Under the pieces are notes generated by a model, which worked only from the letters and a program-made list of their open reading frames with translations, did no database searches and was not told where the DNA came from. This document shows positions 1 through 11,100 of a DNA stretch of 64,000 bases, piece by piece. Each line of letters starts with the position of its first letter. Position 1 is the first letter of the stretch. The DNA is from Humulus lupulus (taxonomy: Eukaryota; Streptophyta; Magnoliopsida; Rosales; Cannabaceae): assembly GCF_963169125.1 (NCBI RefSeq), contig NC_084796.1, positions 84,837,888-84,901,887 on the forward strand, given 5' to 3'. Both the position numbers and the translations under genes were made by a program.

Positions 1-380
1 CCTAAGGATGAAATGAGGGTTAAATCGAACTAAGATAGGGTAAGCTTTGGCTCTGTTAATTTCAATGTAAAAATTACCTTGTTCAAAGGTCTTTACTTTA
101 GCTCCAGACTCGACCCAATCCTTAAAAATGTCGACATCATCATTGTCCAGCTCGGTGATGGGAAGGGGACGGTGATGATGACAAAACAATGAGACCACCT
201 CTTCAACCTCCTTCTCAGCCACCGCTAAGGGGTATTGTAAGGTCGCAATCCTAGAGTTTCAGTGACCTAAGGCCAAAGACTAGTCGACACCAATCAGGTT
301 GTATAATTGTAGGTTCTCGTCGATGAATAGGTTCTTCAAATCCCTTTCCTCTTCAGGGATTTAAAGGAAAATTTAAACTA
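1..380 (-). pseudogene. Degenerate antisense coding fragment, unassigned
   Basis: Read on the minus strand, this stretch is coding-like in one frame for over 100 codons with two stops (near 248 and 275). It includes acidic, charged text such as PEEERDLKNLF, VAEKEVEEVVSLF and DVDIFKDWVESG, and the frame is still open at the window edge. There is no start codon and I recognise no domain. It ends where the LTR-like block K begins at 400. A second minus-strand coding-like remnant lies at 13060-13565, so both may be pieces of one older gene or element split by K and element A. That link is inference. A transposon-derived polyprotein is more likely than a host gene, but I cannot name it. Confidence 0.35.
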
Positions 381-1216
381 GTTTACATAGCGAACTACCT
401 GTAACATCCCACTTTTAAAGGAAAATATTATTGAATTAAAAAGGAATTGAATTATGAAATTATGGAATTAATTTAAATATGATTTAAACGAGTTTTGGGA
501 CTATAAAGAAATATTTATCTCTTAATTTATATTATTATTTATATGAATAAATAATAAAAAATATTCAATTGGATAAATATAATTGTTGGAATTTGAAAGG
601 TTTATGCTGAAATTTGTGAAATTTAAAGTAAATTATGATGTAGTAATACTATAATATTATTCTTATAATATTTGGGATTAGAAGAAAGAATTTTGGTCAG
701 ACAAGGTCATTGAATCAATATGTTATTTAATTATAATTGGAGTTCTAGAAAGTAAACTGAATTTAGTAAAAGACTTAATAATGATGATTTTTGAAATTTT
801 AGGTTAAGAGGAAATTAAAGAAATTGATTTAATAAAATAAATAAATAAGAGTAAAAATAATAAAAATCCTATTACTTTTTCCCTCAGCCTTTGTTTCTCT
901 CTTTCTCCCCAGATTTCTTATTCTCTTTCTTTCCTCTCTCTCGCTTGCAAGCTTTCTGCCTAGGTCAATCGAACCACCTTTGGTCGCCGACTGGCCACAT
1001 GTGCCCCACCATGGGCTTAAGATGGTGTCGAAACCCAAGACCCCTAAACCTTTTCGTCTCTCTCGGTGTCGATCCTTCATGGAGCTATACGATGTGGTGC
1101 ATCGCTGTGGCTTCTAAGCCACTTTCCGACGATCTTCGACATCATCTCGGCCAAGGGTGGTACGGGTGAACTTAGAACATTGAGATGAAGAAAACCCATC
1201 CATGGATCAGCTCTAG

Positions 1217-3083
1217 TGTAAAGACCTAAATAATTTAAAGACCTCAGACCTTTAAAACTACTAAGACATAACTACTATCGTTTGGATATATATATATATA
1301 TATATAATCTAATCAAACTCTATTATTAATACTTATAAAATCCAAAAAAATACGGGATCCCATTGTTCATACATAAAATAATAAAGGAAATTTTTTTTTA
1401 ATTAAAATTTCAATATTTCAAAGTACTAAGTGAAGAAACTTTAAAGACATAATTCAAAAGACTCAAAAAAACAACGTCATCCTCGATTGATCACATCGGT
1501 TCATTTCTTTAGTTCCTCGCTCGATACACAAGCCAAAGCTGCCTCAGATCCATGCCGCCTTCCATGTTCATTTTTCTACACAATCTAAATAAAAATGAAT
1601 GAGTCTAATGCCCAGTAAGGAAAAACTACTAAAACTTAAAACTTAAAATAAACTTCAATATTAATGGCCATTAATTCATTATCATAGTGTGTGATAAAAC
1701 CACTATAGTCCTATTATTCAAACTATTATTTAGAGGTAGATTTAGACACAACTATAGTCTATGATAACAATAAAAATCTCGGGATTTGCTATCGAAGCAA
1801 CCATATTTCTTGAGTGACTAAAGACATAAAAAAAAACATACAAACACATAGCACATAAATTCTAAGTTATTTTCCTTACCAAAATCGAGATATTGGAGAC
1901 AAGTGTGGGATCGGAAACTCCGAAAACCAAACATTATAAACCATAAGTTTCCTAGAGAAAAGAAGATGAAGAGAAGATCTAAACCATCTGAATAAATACC
2001 GAAAATCTTAAGTTTCAAAGAAATCGAGTACCTAACCAAAAACCATTATGACGAGTTAGGATTTGGATTAAAAGAAAAGAATAGGAAGAATAGAAATAGT
2101 CTAGATCTGAGGATTAAGAGTACCTTAGATAACTAGAGCTTCGATCTATACTACAAACAATGAAATCACACTATAACTTACTTCCCAAGTGTTTAGAAAA
2201 GCTTAGATTTGAAAGCTTTATCCCCAAAACCCTAGTGTTTCTCTCTAGAACGAAAATGGCAACTTGAAGGCTCTAAGAAGTGTTTGAAAAATGATGCAAA
2301 TGAATTAGTTAAGAGTCCTAATAATAGGATTCAAGAAGTCAAACTAACTCCCATAAAATGAATAAATAAATGAATAAAAATGGCACTTTTGGCTCAACAA
2401 ATGCTCACAACTCGATCAAAATCGTTTAGGAAGAAGTCCAAGCGGTTGAGGACTAATTCTAGCTTCGGATTTCACAGAGATTCATATATGGCACATGCAG
2501 CCGATATATCGCCCACCATAGACGATATATCACCTACCCTGCTTTGTCGAAGGTCCTGTGGTTTTGATCATGCAAAGTCGACGTGTTTTTTATATCAGCA
2601 TAGGCAATATATCACCCCTTATCGCTGTGATATATTAGCTTACGCTTACGTACTAAACCATGTTTTTGCACATTTTAAGCACACTTAAAGCTATTTAGAC
2701 CACTTTGACTGATTAATACACGATCCTAGCACTGAGGGAAGGTTCTAGACTTCCTCAGCTTATCCTTACCTTTATATTTATCCTTGATTATTTTTATTCA
2801 TCTAAAATCCTTAAATTCTTATTAAATATACATGTGAAAAATGTCACATTCTTAGTTATTCTATTTAAATCTTAGGCTATAATAAATAATATTTTAACGA
2901 CCAACTACATTAATTAAACCTTATGATAAAATTAATATTTCTAAACTATAGGCTAAACATATAAAATTCATGACTAGCTCTACGAGTTTCCAAATAATTC
3001 CCAGCTTGGACAATATCACAAAAATCAAAATACTACAGCATAAGATAATATTATCTTACTAAGTAAAATTATGAGGCACTACT
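1217..3083 (-). mobile_element. Solo LTR L, inverted, same family as element A
   Basis: The reverse complement of this interval aligns by eye along its whole length with the 5' LTR of element A (4863-6875). Shared landmarks in the same order are a start with ATTTTACTTAG, the block TTGGAAACTC, the TAACCTAAGG-like and ACACGTCGAC blocks, palindromes around GATATATCG, and a TACTGGGCATTAG-like block near 1600. Plus-strand ends are TGTAAAGACC at 1217 and GAGGCA at 3078. The 5-mer TCTAG flanks the interval (1212-1216 and 3084-3088), but the right copy lies 5 bp beyond the expected CA end, so the exact edge is uncertain. No internal domain is attached, which makes it a solo LTR. Confidence 0.75.
2495..2640. 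promoter_or_regulatory. GATATATCG palindrome cluster in LTR L
   Basis: Palindromic words based on GATATATCG occur at 2502, 2523 (last base changed) and, weaker, at 2607 and 2630. They correspond to the cluster at 5285-5440 in element A. They lie in the U3-like part of the LTR. A role as protein-binding sites is only an inference from their clustering and symmetry. Confidence 0.4.
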
Positions 3084-4862
3084 TCTAGTCATTGTCAGAA
3101 AAGAGAGATGAGTCTGCTGGAATCTCAAAATTTATGAGATTTCTTGGTCTCGATCCAGACAATCCACGGGGAGGTGAGCTACACCACCACCATAAATTAT
3201 TCTAATGAGTTTCGATCTACCTTTTCCAAAGGTTCTTCAAGCCCTCAACTGTGTTTCGATGGTAGCGTTGCCTCGGGCTGCCACCAACCACCAGCACCAC
3301 CCACAACCAAGCACTAATTACTGTGCTCGAATTTTTTTTTCGAGCTTCGAAAATGAGCGTTACACTCCTACAATTATCTCGTGCACTATGGTATACCCTT
3401 TGAACCAAGATTTAGTTTTAATTTTAGAATTTATTTATGATTTCTAAAATTTAAATGTTATTAAGAGTTTAGTGGGATATATGTGATTTTGTATATATAC
3501 TAAAATGTTCTAAGATTGTACTGGCTAGCTTGGTTGAATATATATGCTCAGTAATGCTGGTTTATATTGTTGAGAAACCACTTACAATCGTTATGCTATC
3601 TGATTTCAAACATAAATTAATACTATATATAAGTTAATTCATAGATCTTTCCAAATAATTCCAAGTCAAGGACAACTAATTATCGAATCAAGCTTAGGAG
3701 TATGAATTATTAGTATTATTAGTCTTATTCATATGATTATGATTTTTATTCATAATCGCTTAAAGTTAGGAAACATAGTTTGGGTGTGGGTGCTTATTAT
3801 ATATTAATGAATAAGAGTCCAACTTATTATGTGAGTTATGAATTTTAATTCTATTATTATCAACGATAAAAATATACCTTATTTAGTACTTTGGTTATTC
3901 TTAGAGATAATAATAATTAATAAGGATTTTGATAAGGAAAATTATTATTGTTAAGATTATTATTATATTTATAGAAATTGAACTTGAGCATAAGTAATAA
4001 TAATAATAATAAGTTTTTGGCTAAGTAATAATAATAATAATAATTTATTATTACAATTATGCAGTTTTGGCTTCGAGGTCTTGGTGAATATTAGATGATA
4101 ATCAATATTATCATTTTTTAATTTAATCGCCCTAATATATACGCTATTATTAATAGTGTATAGTTATAATGAATTAGTGATTAGTTAAATTAAGATCCTT
4201 TAATAGGATTAAAGAAATTATGGAAAAGTTGAGTTGATAGTTCTTGGTGAGCAATTTGATTTATCAAGAGACCTGAGGAAAGTAGTTCTCACCATACGTA
4301 ATTTACTTTCTTATATGTTCGATTATATGACTACACACAAATTGCTTGATTTATGTACTCATAGATATTATAATGACTCTGACCCACGAATGTGTACGTA
4401 TTGTCTCGTTATGTGATATGAGATGTCTCAGTAATTGAAAACGACTGATATGGTGATTATACGTGCTTTTATATGTGTTTGGGAATATAATTGATTTCAT
4501 ACTTGTACTTGCATGGGGATTCTCGGACCTATGATATTAACGGTGCCTGGGGATTCTCGGACCTATGATATTGATACTAGCAGTGTTGTTGAGCCTACGC
4601 AGAATAGTTGTGCATATTGAACCTGCTAGAGTAGTATAAATTACATGATAACGATAAGATGTCTTTATTGCTAAAGATAGCTCGTCTGTCCAGTGATTAT
4701 CTCCGGGAGTGTCACTATGGAATTTTATTAGACTGGTGTGATAGCATATACACGTGCAGCAGTACATTATTAAGGTAATTAATGTAGTTGCCCTGTTGAA
4801 ATGTGTGTGATATTTTGATTAGTTTCTTGGGGAACTCTTTTGAGTGTATAGTCTAAATGTAA

Positions 4863-6875
4863 TGTCTCTAAATTATGCTTAACTAGATAGTAGTAGTAGT
4901 AGCTAGTATTAGTTTGTAGTATGTTAGTTTCCATTGATTTTGGTTCAAGCCGGGACATAGTTGGAAACTCATACAACAGTTATGGATTTTATAAGTTTAA
5001 CCTATAGTTTAGAAATATTAATTATAACATAAGGTTTGATTAATATTGCATGTCTTAGAAATATTATATATTATAACCTAAGGTTTAGATAGAATTATTA
5101 AGAATGTGACACTTGTCATAATCATGTTTATTAAGGATTTATGTATTTTTGATGAATAGTTTAAATAAAAGAAAGATTTAGAAGCTCTAGAACCTTCCGA
5201 CAGCTGTTAGGATCACGTTTTGACTCAGTCAAAACTGTTTAATCAATTCAAAATATGCTGAAAAAGTACAAGTACGTGTTTAATATATCAGCGTATGTCG
5301 ATATATTGCAGCTATAGGAGCCGTTATATCGCCTACGGGAGACACATAAAACACGTCGACTTCACACGAACGAACGAACGGGGCTCAGGATATAGGTCTA
5401 GGCGATATATCGCCCAGGGTAGACGATATATCGCCCCTGGCATGTAGTTTTGGAATCTTGAGGTTTTTAAATTTAAAAACAGCCTTAACCACTTGGACCT
5501 ACCCTTGAACGATTTTGACCGAATTCTTGGCATCTGCTGAACGAAAATTCAAATCTTTTTCATTTTATATTCATTTATTTATTAATTCTAAAAGGGGTTA
5601 GTTTCACTCCTTTAACTCTATAAATATGACCTAGTACTCAGCAATTTCATTCATCATTCAAGCATTATTCAGAGCCTCCAAGCTGCTAAGATTACTATAG
5701 AGAGAAATACTTGGGTTTTGTGATAAAAGCTTATCCAATCTAAGCGTTTCTAAATACTTGGGAAGTGAGATATAGTGTTATTTCGGTATCGAGGTATAGA
5801 TCAAGTCATAAGATCATTCAAGGTATTCCTATCATTAAGTTCAGTTCTTCATAGTTTTCTTTATTCCATTTTCTTTCAGATCCTAACTCTTGTTTATGAT
5901 TCTTGGTTATGTGTATAAGTTCCTTGAACATTAAGGTTTTCAGTAAGTTTCTACTTCGATGGTTTAGTTCTCTTTTTTCATCTCTTTCTTTAGAAACTCA
6001 CGATTCTTACTGTTGGTTTTAGGAGTGTTCCAAATCCCATTCTTGTCTCCATATCTCGATTTTTGGTAAGGAAAATAGGATAGATTATATGTGTTTATAT
6101 GTTTTATGCTATGATATGTGCTATTTATATATGTATAAATATGTTTTGTAGTCACTTAGGGCTTATAGTTGCTTAGATAGCAAACCCCAAGAATTTTTAT
6201 AATTTTCATGGTTTAGAGTTGTCATTTACCCTACCTCGATTAGTAGACAAAGGACCTAGATGGGTTATCATATACCATAGTTGTGATCTAACCTACCTCA
6301 ATTAGTAGACAGAGGACCGAGATTGTTTTATCACATACCATGTTCATGATAAATTGCAATTGATATTGTAGTCCTATATGATATATGCTTTTATAGTCAT
6401 ATATATTATATTATATGTTTATGATATAGTCTTATGTTTATGATTTATGATATATGTTGTTAGTAGATTTTCCTTTCTGGGCATTAGGCTCATTCCATTC
6501 TTTTAGAATGATGCAGGAAAATGAATATGGAAGGCGGGAAGGATTCGTGGCAGCTTGGCATGTGTGTTGAGGATGAATGGACTGAGTGGATTGCTGGAAG
6601 ATCAAGGATGAAGTCTTTTGTTTTATGTTTTTATGTATTTCCGCACCTAGTTTTTTTTAAACATTTGATTAAAGTTATTATGTTTTTTTATGTTTTTATG
6701 TACTAAACAATGGGTACCCATACCGTATTTTATATTTCATACTTACTTTGACTTTTGCACAATATTTTGGGTTTTAAATAAAGATATGTTATTTCATATG
6801 TATGTATTCAAATTAGTAGTGATTTCTTAGTAGATTTTAATGGTCTGAAGTCATAGAAATAGTTGGGTCATTACA
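4863..6875 (+). repeat. 5' LTR of element A
   Basis: The LTR starts TGTCTCTAAATTATGC and ends GGGTCATTACA immediately before the primer site. Its first 220 bp and more match the 3' LTR start at 12743 almost base for base (for example TAGTAGTAGTAGCTAGTATT in both). Short palindromes (GGCGATATATCGCC type) occur at 5285-5440. A stretch ending in CTCTATAAATATGACC near 5618-5633 is a good TATA-box candidate, followed by typical leader-like text (ATTCATCATTCAAGC). Confidence 0.9.
5285..5440. promoter_or_regulatory. Cluster of GATATATCG palindromes in LTR A
   Basis: Near-perfect palindromes GGCGATATATCGCCC (5401-5415) and GACGATATATCGCCC (5422-5436) occur with weaker copies at about 5285, 5297 and 5323. 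They lie about 200 bp upstream of the TATA candidate at 5618, where U3 promoter elements are expected. They are conserved in position in inverted LTR L. The function is inferred. Confidence 0.4.
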
Positions 6876-6877
6876 GT

Positions 6878-6889
6878 TGGTATCAGAGG
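6878..6889 (+). promoter_or_regulatory. Primer binding site (initiator tRNA-Met), element A
   Basis: TGGTATCAGAGG lies two bases after the 5' LTR end. The canonical plant sequence is TGGTATCAGAGC, complementary to the 3' end of initiator methionine tRNA, so the last base is changed here. Confidence 0.85.
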
Positions 6890-7028
6890 CCACAGTTCCT
6901 ATGCAAGAAGTTCTCCTTGATACACACGCACAAGCTCCGAATCTAACTGCTAATGTAAGTGTTTATGTTTATTATGCTTATGTTTATGTTATTAGCTAAC
7001 GTTTTAGACATTATGTTTTCAGTTAAGA

Positions 7029-7499
7029 ATGGATGGAGCCTTGACCTATCAGGATATCCGAGCCATTAAGGCATTGAAAAGGGTTAGAGAGCCAATGACT
7101 ACAGTAGAAGTGTTAGAAAGAATCACTCAGAGATTAATCTTATTCTAAAAGGAGATAGTTCATCTTCAGACTACTAAGTAAATTATGATGAGAGCTATAG
7201 AACAATATGTCCTAGTAATTATGCTTTTTAAAGATTTTCCTTCTGTAATTTCAACATTAGAAGAAATATGGTAGACTATAGATGATGATTATGATGATTT
7301 ACCGGTAGCCATGAGATATTATTTTCTCATACTTAGGTTCACCTCTAAGTTGGAATTTCAATTCACTAATGAACAAAAGCATAGAATCTTTATGAATCTT
7401 CCCCAAGATAATTTTGAGGCTCAAGATAATGATGATTATGAAGAAATAGATGATGATATGTTAGATGAAGGGTCAGATGTAGAAGATCCTGATTTTTAG
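7029..7499 (+). pseudogene. Extra reading frame upstream of gag (ORF0), element A
   Basis: From ATG at 7029 one frame can be followed for 156 codons to TAG at 7497, with only three internal stops (TAA near 7146, TAA near 7179, TAG near 7272). The text looks protein-like: it begins MDGALTYQDIRAIKALK, has a central VLERITQRL segment, and ends in a strongly acidic tail (DDYEEIDDDMLDEGSDVEDP). It lies between the primer site and gag and is separated from gag by about 0.5 kb. I recognise no domain. Chromovirus-type Ty3/gypsy elements normally have no frame here, whereas Ogre-type elements do carry an ORF1 before gag. Whether this is a real family-specific gene or a captured sequence is unknown. 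Confidence 0.5.
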
Positions 7500-8025
7500 A
7501 TTTGCCCTAGTTATTTTCTTTATTTATTTATTTTGTATTTATGACTGTACTTATTGAAAATCTTTTTCCAAATTAATATTATTGTAGTTTTTGAACGACA
7601 TGTATGAGTTTGATTTTTTTTTTATAATCATAATAAATTTAATAAATAATGACCAAATTCGGTGAGGGTGGATACAACTCAATGGACCGGGTTCTGTATT
7701 GAGAGTTTAGGGGGCCATAGTAGTGGGAATAATTTTACTGATCCCAACCCTCCCTTAATATGGTTAACTTTGGAACAGCGATGAGTTTCGAGCCTAAGAA
7801 TTAAGTCATATAGGATGATTAGAAAAAGACTTAGAAAATAATAAAGATGGTTGATTTCCTAAGTATAGAAACGCACCCTAATTATAAAGAAGGCTTACAT
7901 AATTCTTTCATAAGAAATCATAACTTAGTAAGTCCAAGTTATGTTTGCTTAGACTATGTTTTGCCTTATAACCTATTAGGGTAAGTTCCAACATGCTTTT
8001 CTTGACTATTAGAACTTTTCTGAAG
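7500..8025 (+). other. Leader between ORF0 and gag, element A
   Basis: This is non-coding AT-rich DNA with no domain that I can see. It holds a GGGGGCC block near 7711 and a 9-base T run near 7615. It is the untranslated spacer between ORF0 and the gag start. Confidence 0.4.
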
Positions 8026-9182
8026 ATGTTGCTCAGAAGGTCTGCACGCACAGCCGCCAATGCCTCCAGTGCCGCCAACGAGACTAACGAAGCCCTTCCA
8101 GTTCGAAGAAGGGGAGCGCGTGCTACCAATGTTGCTGCTAACAGAAGTGCACCACCTCCGGTTGACAACACCGTTGAGATTGGCCGACTACGGCAATAAG
8201 TGGAAGAATTGCTGCAGAAACAACGACAACAAACTCAGTCGCAGCCTCAACCTCAACCTCAGCCGCAATCGAAGCCTCAGCAAATGGCTCAAGCACCCCA
8301 ACAAGTAGGTCCATATGGGGGATGGCCAATGGCGAACTATGCGCCTTACCCAGCTCAGTACATAGAGCCAATCTACGAGTGGTTGCGTAAGCAACACGCT
8401 CCAAACTTTGAAGGGACAACCGACCCCTTCGAGGCAGAAGAATGGCTCAGGAATGTACAGCTGAAGACCACATATCATGCGTTTCATCTTTTCTAAAGAA
8501 GGATGCTAGAATCTGGTGGGATTTAGTACAGCAGACTCACGATGTTGCCACCATGACATGGACTAGATTTGTGGAGCTCTTTCACAAGAAGTACTATAAC
8601 TCGGCAGTCATTGCTACAAGGGTAGAAGAGTTCACCAGTCTAAAGCAGGGCAACTGAACGGTAGTAGAGTATGCTCGATAATTCGACTGACTAGACAAGT
8701 TTGCGCCAGAGTTTGTCCCAACCGATTTCCTAAGGGTTACCAAGTCCGTTAGAGGACTCAGACCAAAGATTGAGCTAGGAGTCAAACTAGCAAATCCTGG
8801 AACCACATCTTACGCCGATGCTCTAGAAATTGCTATAGAAGTGGAAAGGCTTCACACGAATGTTAGTAAGGAGGAGGACAGTAAGCCTGAACCTAAACAG
8901 TAGAATCAACCTCAGAATGGTTGGAACCACAAAAACAACCATCAACATAGCAACAATAATGGGCAAAAGAGAAGGCATCTTGACAATAAGCAATCCGACA
9001 ATGATAAAATAGCATGGAAAAACAATGGAAGTAATAGGTCGAGTTATGTAGAATACCCGCAGTGCTCCAAATGCCAAAAGAAACATCCTGGGGAGTGTCG
9101 TGCAAACACTAAAGGATGTTACAATTGTGGTCAGGAAGGTCATCGGAAGAAGGAATGTCCACAACTCAAGCAAGAAGAGAAA
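8026..9182 (+). pseudogene. gag pseudogene of element A
   Basis: The likely start is the ATG at 8026 (MLLRRSARTAANA). A stop (TAA, 8197) is followed by a Gln/Pro-rich segment (QPQPQPQPQS) and then the retrotransposon gag core: APNFEGTTDPFEAEEW near 8400 and KKDARIWWDLV near 8500. A frameshift near 8460-8480 moves the core into another frame, and stops occur at 8655, 8679 and 8688. The C-terminus carries zinc-knuckle cysteines: CSKCQKKHPGEC followed by CYNCGQEGHRKKEC (about 9064-9168), the latter a perfect CX2CX4HX4C. Gag packages the element RNA. With several disruptions it cannot be made intact here. Confidence 0.85.
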
Positions 9183-9899
9183 ATGGACAATAAGATGGTT
9201 CCAACCAGAGTCTTTGCCTTGACCCAGGGAGAAGCTGAAGCTAGTAACAAAGTTGTCACATATCAGATTCCTATCCTCGATCATATATGTTCAGTATTAT
9301 TTGATTCAGGAGCAACACACTCGTATATCTCGTTAGGAATGATAGAGAAATTATACAAACCTTGTGAAAGATTTAGAAATAGGTTTGTGACAGAATTGCC
9401 TTTGGGCGAGGTAGTCCTATTATCACGAATAGTACCAGGCGTACCGATCAAAATCTAGGACATATAACTAGAAGGAGAACTGATAGAACTAGAGATCAAA
9501 GACTTCGACGTAATATTGGGCATGGATTGGCTAGCAAGGCATGGCGCAACCATCGACTCTAGATGCAAAAAAGTGATGTTCGAAACTCCTGACAGTCAAA
9601 GACTATGTTTTATGGGAAAGGTTTCAGGACTATGGATACCGCTTATTTTATCTTTGAAAGCTCATAGGATGATTGAGAAAGGATCTCATGCATTCTTAGC
9701 CAGCATCACAGATGTGGTAAAGAAAACACCACTAAAGGTTGGAGACGTCCGCATTATAAAGAAATTCCCAGAAGTATTTCCTGACAACTTACCAGGGTTG
9801 CCGCCCATTCGAGAAATCAACTTCACAATCGAACTAGTACCGGGAACCGAGCCTATCTCAAAGGCACCATACTGGCACCTACCGAACTCAAGGAGTTGA
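9183..9899 (+). pseudogene. Aspartic protease region of element A
   Basis: This region continues from gag in the same frame (PTRVFALTQGEAEAS). The catalytic aspartate motif is VLFDSGATHSYIS near 9293-9331, a typical retropepsin DSGATHS. The second conserved segment is DFDVILGMDWLARHGATID near 9504-9555. Stops lie at 9456 and 9465. The end leads into the start of reverse transcriptase ([17 protein letters not shown]), where a frameshift near 9890 moves to the next frame. The protease would cut the Gag-Pol polyprotein. The active-site motif is intact but the frame is not. Confidence 0.85.
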
Positions 9900-11100
9900 A
9901 GATGCAGCTACAAGAACTCTTGGACTTGGGTTTCATTAGACCAAGCCATTCGCCATGGGGAGCCCCGATTTTATTTGTGAAGAAGAAGGACGGTAGCATG
10001 CAGTTATGTATAGATTATCGTGAGCTGAATAAGGGAAAAATTAAGAATAAGTACCTGCTACCTCGGATCAACGACCTGTTTGATGAACTCCAAGGAGCGA
10101 CCGTGTTTTCAAAGATTGATCTATGGTCTGGGTATCACAAGCTCAAGGTATGGGAAGAGGATATTCCTAAGACAGCTTTTAGAACTCAATATGGACATTA
10201 CGAGTTTTTAGTTATGTCTTTTGGTCTTACCAATTCTCCAGCCACATTTATTGATTTAATGAATCGAGTCTTCAAGGATTATTTGGACAAATTCGTCGTA
10301 GTGTTCATCGACGATATTTTGGTGTACTCCAAGGATGAAGTCGAGCACGAGGAACATTTAAGAATGACCATGTTGGGACTGAAGGAGCATCAACTTTACA
10401 TCAAGTTCAAGAAGTGCGAATTTTGGCTTTCACAAGTAGCGTTCCTCGGCCACTTAGTATCAAAGGACAGAACTTCTGTAGACCCAGTTAAGGTAGAGCC
10501 TTTGAAGGATTGGCCAAGACCTAAGAATGTGTCAGAGGTTAGAAGTTTTCTCAGGCTAGCATGCTATTATCAGAGATTTGTAGAAGGCTTTTCTAAGATA
10601 GCCACTCCGCTTACCGACCTAACCCAAAAACAACAAAAGTTCATTTGGACAGGTAGATGTGCAGAGAGTTTCCAGTTTCTCAAGGATAAGCTATGCTCAG
10701 CACTAGTACTTTGTGTACTGACTCCTAATGACAAGTTTGTAGTATATTGTGACGCGTCGAAACAAGGTTTGCGTTGTGTGCTGATGCAGAATGACAAAGT
10801 GATAGCCTACGCCTCAAGGCAGCTGAAGGAATACGAGCAACGCTATCCAACGCATGATATGGAGTTTGAAGCGGTGGTCTTCGCATTAAAAATCCAGCGC
10901 CACTATCTTCATGGAGAACGGTGTGAGATTTATACGGACCACAAGAGCTTAAAGTATTTCTTAACACAGAAGGAGCTTAACATGAGGCAGGGCATGTTGT
11001 TAAACTAGTAAAGGATTATGACTGCGAAATCCTATACCACCCAGGAAAAGAAAACGTAGTTGATGATGCACTAAGCAGGAAGAGTTACGGGAATCTTGCA
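9896..11100 (+). pseudogene. Reverse transcriptase-RNase H of element A
   Basis: This is the best-kept part of A, with about 370 codons open. RT landmarks in order are [13 protein letters not shown], the fingers motif [30 protein letters not shown], the palm motif [20 protein letters not shown] and the catalytic [11 protein letters not shown] near 10305. RNase H follows with [13 protein letters not shown] (near 10750), [15 protein letters not shown] and [10 protein letters not shown]. Near 11000 the text breaks (a one-base shift just after LNMRQ), then resumes in another frame as [17 protein letters not shown]. The element would copy RNA into DNA with this enzyme. The frameshift and upstream damage make it inactive as a polyprotein. 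Confidence 0.9.

Larger units (their letters stand above)
400..4862 (+). mobile_element. Candidate LTR K, interrupted by solo LTR L
   Basis: A block starting TGTAACATCCCAC at 400 has the look of a plant Ty3/gypsy LTR: an AT-rich start, an A-rich TATA-like stretch near 830-860, then pyrimidine-rich leader-like DNA at 880-950. It is split by inverted LTR L (1217-3083) and continues at 3084 until element A begins at 4863. The right arm holds AT-rich DNA with short ATT/AAT runs (3900-4060) and two copies of a 34-bp unit (4515-4572, core GGGGATTCTCGGACC). No protein domain is visible in either arm. The K 3' end was not found, probably lost with the truncated 3' end of A, so K could be a solo LTR or part of a larger element. 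Confidence 0.4.

Noticed and set aside
1284..1306. (TA)n run as a functional site
   Set aside because: A simple AT microsatellite inside LTR L, with nothing to support a function.
8138..8487. Open frames on the minus strand with Leu/Arg-rich repeats
   Set aside because: They are the shadow of the Gln/Pro-rich gag repeat of element A on the plus strand, whose context (gag core, zinc knuckles) is clear.
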